A stretch of 39,238 nt of DNA, from assembly GCA_049699975.1 (NCBI GenBank), contig JBNAWB010000004.1:1-39238 (forward strand), read 5' to 3'. This stretch comes from CAZAGD01 sp049699975 (GTDB taxonomy: Bacteria > Desulfobacterota > SM23-61). Positions 14,928 to 23,019 of the stretch are shown in pieces. The translations under genes and the position numbers were made by a program. The notes beneath the pieces were generated by a model. That model ran no database searches. It had not been told where the DNA came from and was given only the letters and a program-made list of their open reading frames with translations. Position 1 is the first letter of the stretch. Each line of letters opens with the position of its first letter.

Positions 14928-15701
14928 ATGTTTCCAGATCTCTTTACTTTACAAAACAAAGTAGCCATCATCACCGGCGGAAGCCGGGGGATAGGCCGAT
15001 CAATCGCCATAGCTTTTGCCGAAGCCGGAGCCAAGATAGTAGTCTCCAGCCGCAACAAGCGACCTCCAGAGCTAGAGAGAGTGGCCGAAGAGATTTGTCA
15101 AAAAGGTGGAAAGGCAATCGCTGTCCCTGCCCATGTAGGAAAAACTGAGGATGTGGAAAACTTAGTCAAAAGAACAATGCAAGAATTTGGCCGAATTGAC
15201 ATCTTAGTAAATAACGCCGGCGCCAATCCGGTGCTAAGCACCATGATAGATTTAGATCTCGGCGCTTTCCAAAAAGTTCTGGAAGTAAATCTTATCGGAG
15301 CATTTTTGATGAGTAAAGCGGTAGCTAAAGAAATGATTAAACAAGGCGGCGGACGCATTATAAACATTAGTTCTATTAGCGGACTGCGCGCCCGCAATGA
15401 TCAGACCGGAGCTTACTGCATAAGCAAAGCGGCATTGAACATGATGACGCAAGTGATGGCTCGAGAATTAGCTCCCTTTAATATCTTAGTCAATGCGATC
15501 GCTCCCGGTTCTATTAAGACGGAATTCAGTCGGGTAAACTGGACAGATCCAGAAAGAAAAGCCCAGCGCATAAGCGAAATTGAACTTAGACGCTTTGGCG
15601 AACCGGATGAGGTAGTGGGTTGTGCCTTATTCTTAGCTTCGGAGGCCAGCTCTTTTGTTACCGGAGAAATTATCCGCGTTGATGGCGGACAAACTATATA
15701 A
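14928..15701 (+). CDS. Short-chain dehydrogenase/reductase
   Basis: 257 residues from the ATG at 14928, chosen over an upstream in-frame TTG at 14913 because GGGGGT sits seven bases before the ATG. Classical NAD(P)-dependent Rossmann oxidoreductase: cofactor motif TGGSRGIG (16-23), NNAG (95-98), catalytic Ser149 (INISSISG), Tyr163 and Lys167 (AYCISKAA). It ends with the usual VTGEIIRVDGG. 3-Oxoacyl-ACP reductase (FabG-like) or glucose dehydrogenase-like enzymes are the nearest relatives; substrate not predictable. It is followed by the hydrolase gene 19 bases downstream, so both are probably co-transcribed. Confidence 0.9.
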   Translation: MFPDLFTLQNKVAIITGGSRGIGRSIAIAFAEAGAKIVVSSRNKRPPELERVAEEICQKGGKAIAVPAHVGKTEDVENLVKRTMQEFGRIDILVNNAGANPVLSTMIDLDLGAFQKVLEVNLIGAFLMSKAVAKEMIKQGGGRIINISSISGLRARNDQTGAYCISKAALNMMTQVMARELAPFNILVNAIAPGSIKTEFSRVNWTDPERKAQRISEIELRRFGEPDEVVGCALFLASEASSFVTGEIIRVDGGQTI

Positions 15702-15720
15702 AGAAAGGAGAAAATAAAAA

Positions 15721-16494
15721 ATGGCCACCCCCAATTATGAAATCTATGCTTTGAAGTATGCCGGTCCTTTTACCAGGCCAGCCTCCATGATTCGTTGGTT
15801 TCAGGATATAGACAAATTTGAACAGATCAATTATTACATCTTTGCGATTAAAGGAGGAGGAGAAACAATCGTGGTGGATTGCGGTTGTTCCCCTCAATTA
15901 GCCGCCCAGCGCAGCTTAGCCGGTTATGAAAACCCAGTAGATGTGCTTAAAAAAATTGATATTGAGGCCCGTAAAGTGAAGCATGTAGTGGCTACCCATA
16001 TTCATTTTGATCATATTAGTGGCGTATCTCTATTCCCGCGGGCTAACATATATGTGCAAGAAAAAGAGTACAAATTTTGGATAAAGGATCCTATGGCTAA
16101 GAGAGCTCCGTTTAGGCAGACCACTGATCCAATAGGTAACCGTTATTTGGCCCGGTTGGAAGGGAAAGATCGATTAAAATTAATTCGGGGGGATAAAAAA
16201 ATTCTGCCGGGGATTGAGCTCTTGCATACTCCAGGTCATACTTTAGGAATGCAGTCCGTAGCTGTAAACACCACAAAAGGAATAGCCATCGTAGGTTCAG
16301 ATACTGCTCACGTATTCTCGAGCTACCGGACAGACATCCCCAGCGGAATTATCATGGACATGGTGGCCTGGATGAAAAGTTATGATAAGATGCGGGCGAA
16401 AGCTTCTTCTGTGGATTTGATCTTCCCCGGGCATGACCCAGCTCTTTTAGAAAATTTTCCTAAAGTGGCTGAAGGAGTATCCAGATTAGTTTAA
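15721..16494 (+). CDS. Metallo-beta-lactamase-fold hydrolase, lactonase-like
   Basis: 257 residues. The dinuclear zinc motif is complete: HIHFDH (93-98), His173 in HTPGHT, Asp194 in GSDTAH and His238 in FPGHDP. Overall layout resembles the AHL-lactonase/AttM group, but quorum quenching is only one possibility; many members open lactones or hydrolyse thioesters. Ribosome site AAGGAG ten bases before the ATG. Sits between a short-chain dehydrogenase and an iron-sulfur flavoprotein, which suggests catabolism of an oxidised, perhaps cyclic, compound rather than signalling. Confidence 0.85.
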   Translation: MATPNYEIYALKYAGPFTRPASMIRWFQDIDKFEQINYYIFAIKGGGETIVVDCGCSPQLAAQRSLAGYENPVDVLKKIDIEARKVKHVVATHIHFDHISGVSLFPRANIYVQEKEYKFWIKDPMAKRAPFRQTTDPIGNRYLARLEGKDRLKLIRGDKKILPGIELLHTPGHTLGMQSVAVNTTKGIAIVGSDTAHVFSSYRTDIPSGIIMDMVAWMKSYDKMRAKASSVDLIFPGHDPALLENFPKVAEGVSRLV

Positions 16495-16513
16495 TTTAAT
16501 ATATTTCATTTTT

Positions 16514-16557
16514 CCCCTCACCTTATTCCTCTCCCCGGCGGGGAGAGGGGGTGAGGG
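16514..16557. repeat. Dispersed palindromic repeat
   Basis: Nested stems: CCCCTCACC (16514-16522) outside, with its partner GGTGAGGG (16550-16557), and CCTCTCCCC (16528-16536), loop GGC, GGGGAGAGG (16540-16548) inside. Same family as 14707-14733. Confidence 0.65.
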
Positions 16558-16602
16558 AGCAAGTTTCATGTTATCGCTTAGCAGCTCACGAAGGAGGCGA
16601 AT

Positions 16603-17181
16603 ATGAAAGTTTTAGGGATTTTAGGAAGTCCGCGAGTAGGCGGTAATAGCGATATCCTTTTAGAACAGGCTTTAGCTGGAGCACGCGAGGCGGGAGCCGA
16701 AACAGAAAAAATATTTTTATCCCAGAAAAAAATATCCGGATGTTTTGACTGCGGAAAATGCAATGAATCCGGAGTATGCGCCATAAAAGATGACATGATC
16801 GAAATTCATAAGAAAATTTTAGAAAGCGACGCTATTATTCATTCCGTTCCTCTTTACTTTTGGGCCATGACCTCCCAGATGAAAGCTTACCTTGATCGCT
16901 GGTGTGCTTTTTTTGATGCTGAATGGCGTTGGCATAAACATTATGCACCCAAAATGAAAGGGAAAAATATCGGTTTGATCACCGTCTGTGGTGATGCGGA
17001 CCCTTCTACGGCTCAACCCATCGTGCATAGCTTTAAAATGACCTGCCAATTTACCAAGCTCAATTTAATTGGCGTCGTTATGGCCTCCGCTGCGGCTAAA
17101 GGAGAAATTGCTAAAGATGAAAAGGCTAAAAAGGAAGCTTATGAGCTGGGCCGAAAGGCGGCTTCGGCGCGCGCTCGCTAA
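16603..17181 (+). CDS. Isf-like iron-sulfur flavoprotein (NADPH-dependent FMN reductase fold)
   Basis: 192 residues with a flavodoxin-like fold. GSPRVGGNSDIL (8-19) is the FMN phosphate loop. Cys47-x2-Cys50-x2-Cys53-x5-Cys59 is the compact motif that binds a [4Fe-4S] cluster in archaeal and anaerobe iron-sulfur flavoproteins (Isf). SVPLYFWAMTSQMKAYLDR matches the second flavin contact. Strong ribosome site AAGGAGG. Role: electron transfer or oxygen/peroxide reduction in an anaerobe. Possibly the redox partner of the preceding dehydrogenase. Confidence 0.87.
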   Translation: MKVLGILGSPRVGGNSDILLEQALAGAREAGAETEKIFLSQKKISGCFDCGKCNESGVCAIKDDMIEIHKKILESDAIIHSVPLYFWAMTSQMKAYLDRWCAFFDAEWRWHKHYAPKMKGKNIGLITVCGDADPSTAQPIVHSFKMTCQFTKLNLIGVVMASAAAKGEIAKDEKAKKEAYELGRKAASARAR

Positions 17182-17264
17182 TAGAAAAAAATAGAATTTT
17201 TATCCATCTCAATCACCCCGGTTATTTTAAAACTTACTTCCCTTAGGAAAGGAATCTTTTATTA

Positions 17265-18446
17265 ATGGTACGCAAAAAGTTACTTCCTTTTCCCCTGTCT
17301 CCGCTTTTGTTGCTTACCACTATATTTTATTTGAATTTTGTCTCCCGAGTCATCCTTGCCCCTCTCCTGCCGGTGATCGAATCTGATTTAGGTTTAGGCC
17401 ATGGCCAGGCTGGATCTTTATTTTTTTATATCGCTTGTGGCTACGCTATCGGCCTTGGAGGGTCTGGATTCGTCTCCTCGATGTTGAACCATCGCCGCAC
17501 CATCATTGTCTCCATCTTCTTAGTGGGAGTCTCCATGCTGGGAATTTCCCTCTCTACTTCTCTCTGGGCTATCCGCTTTTTTCTTATTATCTGCGGAATT
17601 TTTGCCGGCCTTTATTTACCATCGGCCATTGCTTCCTTAACAGATTTGACAAGCAGGGAACACTGGGGAAAAGCCATGGCCATCCACGAATTAGGCCCCA
17701 ATTTGGGATTTATCACCGCGCCCCTGATTGCGGAATTCTTATTAAAAATCTTCCATTGGCCAGGTGTTCTCGCCGGCGTAGGGATTTCGGCCGTTTTAAT
17801 GGCCCTTTTGTACTACCGCCGTGGCTGGGGAGGAAAAATTAAAGGAACTCCTCCCAACTGGTCTTCTTTCCAGAAGGTTATCCGAAATCCTTCTTTTGGC
17901 ATGATGGCCTCTTTTTTTATGATCTCCATTGGCTCAAGTCTCGGGGTCTATGCCATGATGCCTCTTTTTATGGTTACGGAGATAGGGTTGCCGCGTACCT
18001 GGGCTAATACCTTGATCGGTCTTTCCCGCATTTTTGGTATCTTAGTCCTTTTCTTTGCTGGTTTAATTACTGATTATCTGGGGGCCAAAAGGGCCATGAC
18101 TATCTTCCTGAGTCTGGCAGGTATATTAATGCTTTTTTTGGGCCTGCTCACTGGACCAATCGTTTCTCCAATACTATTGTTCCTCCAAGCTGCTTCTTCT
18201 GCTTGCCTGTTCCCGGTTGGTTTTACGATTTTATCTTTGGTTTTTCCTCAAGATTTGCGTAGTGTGGGCGTCTCTTTGATCATGTTCGTAGGTTTCATTG
18301 TGGGAGGAGGTATTATTCCTGCGGGTTTAGGATACTGGGCCGAAGCTTTTTCTTTTTCTTCGGGATTCATTCTTTTGGGGGTAATATTTTTATTCATGCT
18401 CCTCATTTTCCACTTAATCATTAAGCGCATCTCTATTTCAATTTGA
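17265..18446 (+). CDS. Major facilitator superfamily transporter
   Basis: 393 residues with about twelve hydrophobic segments in two six-helix halves. The conserved loop between helices 2 and 3 appears weakly (SSMLNHRRTI) and the second-half counterpart as DYLGAKRAM. Ribosome site AGGAAAGGAA before the ATG. It lies after the flavoprotein gene on the same strand and may move the compound handled by the dehydrogenase and hydrolase, but the 83-base gap leaves that open. Substrate unknown. Confidence 0.88.
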   Translation: MVRKKLLPFPLSPLLLLTTIFYLNFVSRVILAPLLPVIESDLGLGHGQAGSLFFYIACGYAIGLGGSGFVSSMLNHRRTIIVSIFLVGVSMLGISLSTSLWAIRFFLIICGIFAGLYLPSAIASLTDLTSREHWGKAMAIHELGPNLGFITAPLIAEFLLKIFHWPGVLAGVGISAVLMALLYYRRGWGGKIKGTPPNWSSFQKVIRNPSFGMMASFFMISIGSSLGVYAMMPLFMVTEIGLPRTWANTLIGLSRIFGILVLFFAGLITDYLGAKRAMTIFLSLAGILMLFLGLLTGPIVSPILLFLQAASSACLFPVGFTILSLVFPQDLRSVGVSLIMFVGFIVGGGIIPAGLGYWAEAFSFSSGFILLGVIFLFMLLIFHLIIKRISISI

Positions 18447-18530
18447 ATTTCCTCCCAATTTTTTATATCATTAGTTTAAAGATTTTCTTTCAAGATTTGT
18501 TTAAACCAGGGGAAAACCTGTGGCCATTAG

Positions 18531-18590
18531 GTGATTAATAGACTAAATCAAGAAGATAAAAAATATTTGCGCGAGTTGTTGGAGAGTTAA
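18531..18590 (+). CDS. Possible 19-residue leader peptide
   Basis: GTG start, 19 codons, Lys/Glu/Leu-rich (NQEDKKYLRELLES), ending two bases before the ATG of the next short frame. A stop codon directly precedes the GTG in frame. Could be a translated leader or a remnant of a lost gene; no direct evidence of expression. Confidence 0.2.
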   Translation: MINRLNQEDKKYLRELLES

Positions 18591-18592
18591 AC

Positions 18593-18691
18593 ATGAACAC
18601 AGTCAATCAAGAAAGGATGAGGTTATATAAAATTCTATCAAAATATGAAACCCCAGATCATTATAATTGGCGGCGGCTTAGCAGGATGTGA
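18593..18691 (+). CDS. Possible 32-residue frame overlapping the trmFO start
   Basis: ATG with GGAG nine bases upstream; 32 codons, overlapping the first 47 bases of trmFO in another frame. trmFO itself lacks a good ribosome site, so translation of this short frame could feed ribosomes to it. Speculative. Confidence 0.25.
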   Translation: MNTVNQERMRLYKILSKYETPDHYNWRRLSRM

Positions 18692-19952
18692 GGCGGCTTG
18701 GCAGGCAGCCCAGCGAGGCGTCTCTGTTCTTCTTTACGAAATGAAGCCCAAACGTTTCTCTCCTGCCCATGTTTCCCCTTTCTTAGGAGAACTTGTCTGC
18801 AGTAATTCTCTTCGTTCAAATTCTATTTATAATGCGGTCGGTTTACTAAAAGAAGAGCTGCGCCGGATGGGCTCTTTGCTTATGGCGGTGGCCGAGGAGA
18901 CTAAAGTTCCCGCGGGAGAGGCTTTAGCCGTAGACCGGCAAGCTTTTGCCTCCCGCCTTACTTCTCTTTTGCAAGAAAATAAAAATATAAAAATTGTCCG
19001 GGAGGAAATTACCCGCTTACCGGAGGAAGGCATAATCATTGTAGCTACCGGACCTTTAACTTCTCCGGCCTTGGCGGAAAACTTAAAGATAATCACGGGA
19101 GCTGAATATCTCTATTTCTATGATGCTATTGCTCCTATTGTTGACGGAGATTCTCTCAATATGGAAATTATCTTTCGAGCGTCTCGGTATGGACAGGGAA
19201 ATGACTATTTAAACTGCCCCCTCAACCAAGAAGAATACTATCGCTTCGTCGATGAATTGTTAAAAGGGGAAAAGGTCCCCTACCGCGATTTTGAACACCC
19301 TATTCACTTTGAAGGATGTTTACCTATTGAGGAAATGGCCCAAAGAGGCCGGGAAACTTTAGCTCATGGTCCTCTAAAACCCGTGGGCCTCATTGATCCT
19401 CGGACTGGGAAAGTGCCTTACGCCGTAGTCCAACTGCGCCAAGAAGATCTGGCTGGTTCAGCCTACAATATGGTTGGATTCCAGACTAAACTAAAATGGC
19501 CTGAACAGGAGCGCATTTTCCGCTTGATCCCTGGGTTAGCGGAGGCCAAATTTTTGCGCTTTGGGAGTATGCATCGTAATACCTATATTCACGCTCCTTC
19601 GTTACTTAAAAAATCCCTGCAACTTAAAAAAGAAGAGCGCATCTTTTTTGCTGGCCAGATTACTGGTGTCGAAGGGTACGTGGAATCAACAGCTATGGGG
19701 TTGATGGCCGGAATTAATGCTGCTCTCTTCGCCCAGCAAAAATCTCTCGCTGTGCCCCCTTCGACAACCGCCCTCGGTAGCCTTTTGCAATACATCACGA
19801 ATCCCCAAACCAAGGAATTTACGCCCATGAACATTAACTTCGGCCTCTTCCCCGCCTTGCCCCATCCATGGAAAGGAGAAAAAAAACATAAAGCCTTAGC
19901 TGAACGTGCTTTGCATGATTTAGAAGAATGGAAAGCGAGTTTATCCTTGTAG
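18645..19952 (+). CDS. trmFO: tRNA (uracil-54-C5)-methyltransferase, folate/FAD-dependent
   Basis: 435 residues. Makes ribothymidine at position 54 of tRNA using methylenetetrahydrofolate and FADH2. The FAD loop is IIIGGGLAGCEAA (6-18); the family's two redox/catalytic cysteines are present, Cys52 in GELVCSNSLRSNS and Cys225 in HFEGCLPIEEMA, and the C-terminal ITGVEGYVESTAMGLMAG flavin contact is intact. Length is normal. The ATG has no clear ribosome site; two short frames lie just upstream. Its 3' end overlaps the next flavoprotein gene by 25 bases. Confidence 0.96.
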   Translation: MKPQIIIIGGGLAGCEAAWQAAQRGVSVLLYEMKPKRFSPAHVSPFLGELVCSNSLRSNSIYNAVGLLKEELRRMGSLLMAVAEETKVPAGEALAVDRQAFASRLTSLLQENKNIKIVREEITRLPEEGIIIVATGPLTSPALAENLKIITGAEYLYFYDAIAPIVDGDSLNMEIIFRASRYGQGNDYLNCPLNQEEYYRFVDELLKGEKVPYRDFEHPIHFEGCLPIEEMAQRGRETLAHGPLKPVGLIDPRTGKVPYAVVQLRQEDLAGSAYNMVGFQTKLKWPEQERIFRLIPGLAEAKFLRFGSMHRNTYIHAPSLLKKSLQLKKEERIFFAGQITGVEGYVESTAMGLMAGINAALFAQQKSLAVPPSTTALGSLLQYITNPQTKEFTPMNINFGLFPALPHPWKGEKKHKALAERALHDLEEWKASLSL

Positions 19953-21064
19953 GTGCTGGCCCGGCCGGCTCTACTTTGGCTTATGAGCTGGCCAGCCAAG
20001 GAAGAGGAGTTATCCTTTTAGACAAAGCTAAATTCCCCCGCCGCAAGACTTGTGCGGGCGGCTTGAATATTCGCGCTCTGCGCCTCCTGCCTTTTAGCCT
20101 GGAAGGCGTAATAGAAAATTATATTACGGGCATAAATTTTACTCGCCATTTAACATCGTCTGGCTTAAGACACTCTCCTGAGCCATTCATGGTTACGGTA
20201 CGGCGCGAAAATTTTGATTATTTTTTGCTCCAACAAGCGCAGAGACGAGGGGCTATATTTCTGGAGCAGATCCAATGGCATTCTCTTTATCAAGATGAAC
20301 TGGGCGTAGAAATAGAAACTTCGGCCGGCCGCATCAGGGCCAAGTTTCTGATTGGGGCTGATGGGGCCCAGAGTCAGGTGGCCAGAAAATTAGGTTTGCA
20401 AGAAGGGCGGACATATATTTTAGCTTTCCACAGTGAGATTCCCTCTTCTATATTCCCAGAACAGCCCAAGGAGATTATCCACATAGACTGGGGAAGTGTT
20501 AAAAGAAGTTATGCTTACCTTTTCCCCAAGAATAATTATTTAGCTTTGGGCGCAGGGGGTTACCAAATCTCCGCTTTAGAATTAAGAAAATATCACCGAG
20601 CCTTTTTATTTAGTCATTGGCGGAGAGAAGAGGAAAATATTCCCTTTAGCGCCCCTGGCTTTTTCCTTCCTTTAAGGAATAAAAGAAGCCCGATCCATAA
20701 GGGGCGCTGCCTGCTCATAGGCGATGCGGCGGGCTTAGTTGATCCATTTACTGGAGAAGGAATATATTCCGCCATCCGCAGTGCTCAAATTGTCGCCCCA
20801 CTTTTACTTGAAGCGCTGCAAAAAAATTGGTCCAGTTTGCAACCAGGCCAAGAGGCCATAGACTATTATTTAATGCCCGAATTAGAAAGCGCGCGGCTTT
20901 TCCGGGAGATTTTTAATCTATGGCCCTCTTTCTTCCATAAGCGCGTGATGAAAAGAGATCGCTGGTGGAGAGGGCTGGTTAAAATTTTAAAAGGAGAGAA
21001 GAGTTTTTTAGATGTGCGCAAAAAATTAGGGCCAGGGGGCGCTTTACTTTCTTTAATCTTATAA
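19928..21064 (+). CDS. Geranylgeranyl reductase-family FAD oxidoreductase
   Basis: 378 residues. LVGAGPAGS (7-15) binds the FAD ADP part, the DKAKFPRRKTCAGGL segment (32-46) is the hallmark of geranylgeranyl-reductase-like enzymes, and GDAAGLVDPFTGEGI is the second FAD contact. Such enzymes reduce isoprenoid double bonds in chlorophyll, archaeal lipids or quinones; in a non-photosynthetic bacterium, reduction of a quinone tail or another polyprenyl chain is more likely. Overlaps trmFO by 25 bases and so is co-translated; ends six bases inside the convergent acyl-CoA dehydrogenase gene. Confidence 0.87.
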   Translation: MESEFILVGAGPAGSTLAYELASQGRGVILLDKAKFPRRKTCAGGLNIRALRLLPFSLEGVIENYITGINFTRHLTSSGLRHSPEPFMVTVRRENFDYFLLQQAQRRGAIFLEQIQWHSLYQDELGVEIETSAGRIRAKFLIGADGAQSQVARKLGLQEGRTYILAFHSEIPSSIFPEQPKEIIHIDWGSVKRSYAYLFPKNNYLALGAGGYQISALELRKYHRAFLFSHWRREEENIPFSAPGFFLPLRNKRSPIHKGRCLLIGDAAGLVDPFTGEGIYSAIRSAQIVAPLLLEALQKNWSSLQPGQEAIDYYLMPELESARLFREIFNLWPSFFHKRVMKRDRWWRGLVKILKGEKSFLDVRKKLGPGGALLSLIL

Positions 21065-22216
21065 TCCCATCTTCCTACCCACGATCTCTTTGAGGATTTC
21101 TGAAGTTCCGCCGCCGATGGCATTTAAACGCAGATCCCGGAAATATCTTTCCACTTCATATTCCCGCATATACCCATAACCCCCGTGAAGCTGCAGACAG
21201 GTAGTAGCCACATAATCAGCAGTCTTGGAGGCAAAAATTTTGGCCATGGACACTTCGCGAGCGCAATCTTCCTCATTGACCATCTTTCTTAAAGCTAAGT
21301 AATTGAGTTGGCGAGCAGCTTCAATCTCTATAGCCATATCCACCATTTTATGCCGGCTCACTTGAAATTTACTAATCGGCCGACCAAAGGCTTCCCGCTG
21401 CTGAATATAGTTTTGCGTCTTTTCTAAGAGGAGCTGAGCACTATAAACCGCCCCCAGGGCCATAAGGAGTCTTTCCCATTCCAGGTTTTTCATGATCATA
21501 TAAAAGCCCGCTCCTTCTTCTCCTAAACGATTTGCTACAGGCACGACTACATTTTCAAAAGTCAATTCTGCTGTATCGCCCGCCTGCCATCCTAATTTTT
21601 CTAAAGGCATTCCTTGCTTAAATCCGGGCATCCCCTTCTCCACGATGAGCAGGGAAAATCCTTTATAACCCGCGGCAGGATCGGTTTTACAGAGGACAAT
21701 TACAAAATCTGCGCGTTGACCATTAGTAATGAATGTCTTTGAGCCGTTGAGAAGGTAATAATCACCCTCCCGTTTGGCCCGCGAATGAATATTCGCCAGA
21801 TCTGACCCGCCCACAGGCTCAGTGAGAGCCAAGGCGCCGATTTTTTCCCCTTTGACCCCTGGCGGAAGAAACCTTTCTTTTTGTTCGGTATTTCCATATT
21901 TGCTAATGGCGGGCAAGACGCACTGGCCGTGCATATTCAATCCGGCAGCTACTCCTGCTGAGCCAATGCGCGAACTTTCTTCTCCCCAAACAGCGGCCAT
22001 TAAATAATCCCCTCCGGCACCTCCGTAATCCTCCGGAATGAGGATGCCTAAATAACCCCTCTCCCCCACTTGCCGGAAAACCTCATTGGGAAAAAATTTG
22101 TTTTCTTCCCACTCTTTGGCCCGCGGAGCCAGCTCCCTTTCTACAAAACGGCGGCATTGCTGCCGGAAAAGGTCGTGTTCTTCTCCAAAAGGACTGAGGG
22201 GCATGCGGTTAGGCAT
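21059..22216 (-). CDS. Acyl-CoA dehydrogenase
   Basis: 385 residues, full length. Oxidises an acyl-CoA thioester at the alpha-beta bond, passing electrons to an electron-transferring flavoprotein. Typical motifs: ALTEPVGGSDLA (129-141), the flavin region GSKTFITNGQRAD and the C-terminal LQLHGGYGYMREYEVERYFRD. The usual Glu of the YEGT motif is Gly369 (IGGGTSEI), while Glu248 in LEWERLLMALG sits where isovaleryl-CoA dehydrogenase carries its catalytic base, so a branched-chain or long-chain type is suggested. Ribosome site lies inside the 3' end of coaX, three bases upstream of the gene, indicating coupling. Confidence 0.93.
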   Translation of the reverse strand: MPNRMPLSPFGEEHDLFRQQCRRFVERELAPRAKEWEENKFFPNEVFRQVGERGYLGILIPEDYGGAGGDYLMAAVWGEESSRIGSAGVAAGLNMHGQCVLPAISKYGNTEQKERFLPPGVKGEKIGALALTEPVGGSDLANIHSRAKREGDYYLLNGSKTFITNGQRADFVIVLCKTDPAAGYKGFSLLIVEKGMPGFKQGMPLEKLGWQAGDTAELTFENVVVPVANRLGEEGAGFYMIMKNLEWERLLMALGAVYSAQLLLEKTQNYIQQREAFGRPISKFQVSRHKMVDMAIEIEAARQLNYLALRKMVNEEDCAREVSMAKIFASKTADYVATTCLQLHGGYGYMREYEVERYFRDLRLNAIGGGTSEILKEIVGRKMGL

Positions 22217-22219
22217 ATT

Positions 22220-22990
22220 TTACTTCCTTCTGTTTCTCTCGTAGATTAAGCGTAATCCTTCCAGGGTTAAAAATTCATCAACTTCATCGATACTTCTGGA
22301 TTCGGCAGCAATCAAAGGGGCCAATCCGCCCGTGGCAATCACGCGGGGATTGGTACCAACTTCTTCTCTCATCCGGCGCACAAGCTCATCCACTAATCCC
22401 GCATAACCAAAAATAATGCCCGCTTGCATAGAATGAACTGTATTCTTACCCACGACGCTTTTAGGCCGCACTAACTCCACCCGCGGAAGTTTAGAAGCCC
22501 GCATAAATAGAGCCTCGCTGGCAATTCCTAAGCCCGGGGCAATTGCGCCACCCATATATTCCCCTTGAGGAGAAATATAATCAAAGGTGGTGGCTGTCCC
22601 AAAATCTACTACAATTAGACTGCGTCTATGTTTATGAAAGGCGGCCACGGCATTAACTATGCGGTCAGCTCCTACTTCGGCAGGATTATCAGTTAAAATC
22701 GGCATACCTGTATCCACCCCAAATTCAACTACTAACGGCTCAAGGCGAAAGTATTTTTGGGAAAGTTCCAGAAGAGTATTTAACATGGGCGGGACTACGC
22801 AGGAAACAGCGATCGCTTCGATCTCGCCCAGAGAAATGGACCGGGAGGCGAAAAGATTACGTACTAAAATACCGTATTCGTCGCTCGTCCTCTCCCTTTC
22901 GGTCCAGATGCGCCAATTATCAACTAACCGCGATCCGGCATAAATTCCTAAGACCGTATTAGTATTGCCCACGTCGATAACTAAAAGCAT
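22220..22990 (-). CDS. coaX: Type III pantothenate kinase
   Basis: 256 residues. First step of coenzyme A synthesis (pantothenate to phosphopantothenate). ATP-site motif DVGNTNT (6-12), GADRIVNAVAA and DFGTATTFD are all present, and the length fits CoaX. Ribosome site AAGGAG just before the ATG. Located directly upstream of an acyl-CoA dehydrogenase and downstream of birA, the common birA-coaX neighbourhood of many bacteria. Confidence 0.96.
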   Translation of the reverse strand: MLLVIDVGNTNTVLGIYAGSRLVDNWRIWTERERTSDEYGILVRNLFASRSISLGEIEAIAVSCVVPPMLNTLLELSQKYFRLEPLVVEFGVDTGMPILTDNPAEVGADRIVNAVAAFHKHRRSLIVVDFGTATTFDYISPQGEYMGGAIAPGLGIASEALFMRASKLPRVELVRPKSVVGKNTVHSMQAGIIFGYAGLVDELVRRMREEVGTNPRVIATGGLAPLIAAESRSIDEVDEFLTLEGLRLIYERNRRK

Positions 22991-23019
22991 AATTCACTCC
23001 TTGGCCCGGTGGCGGAAAA

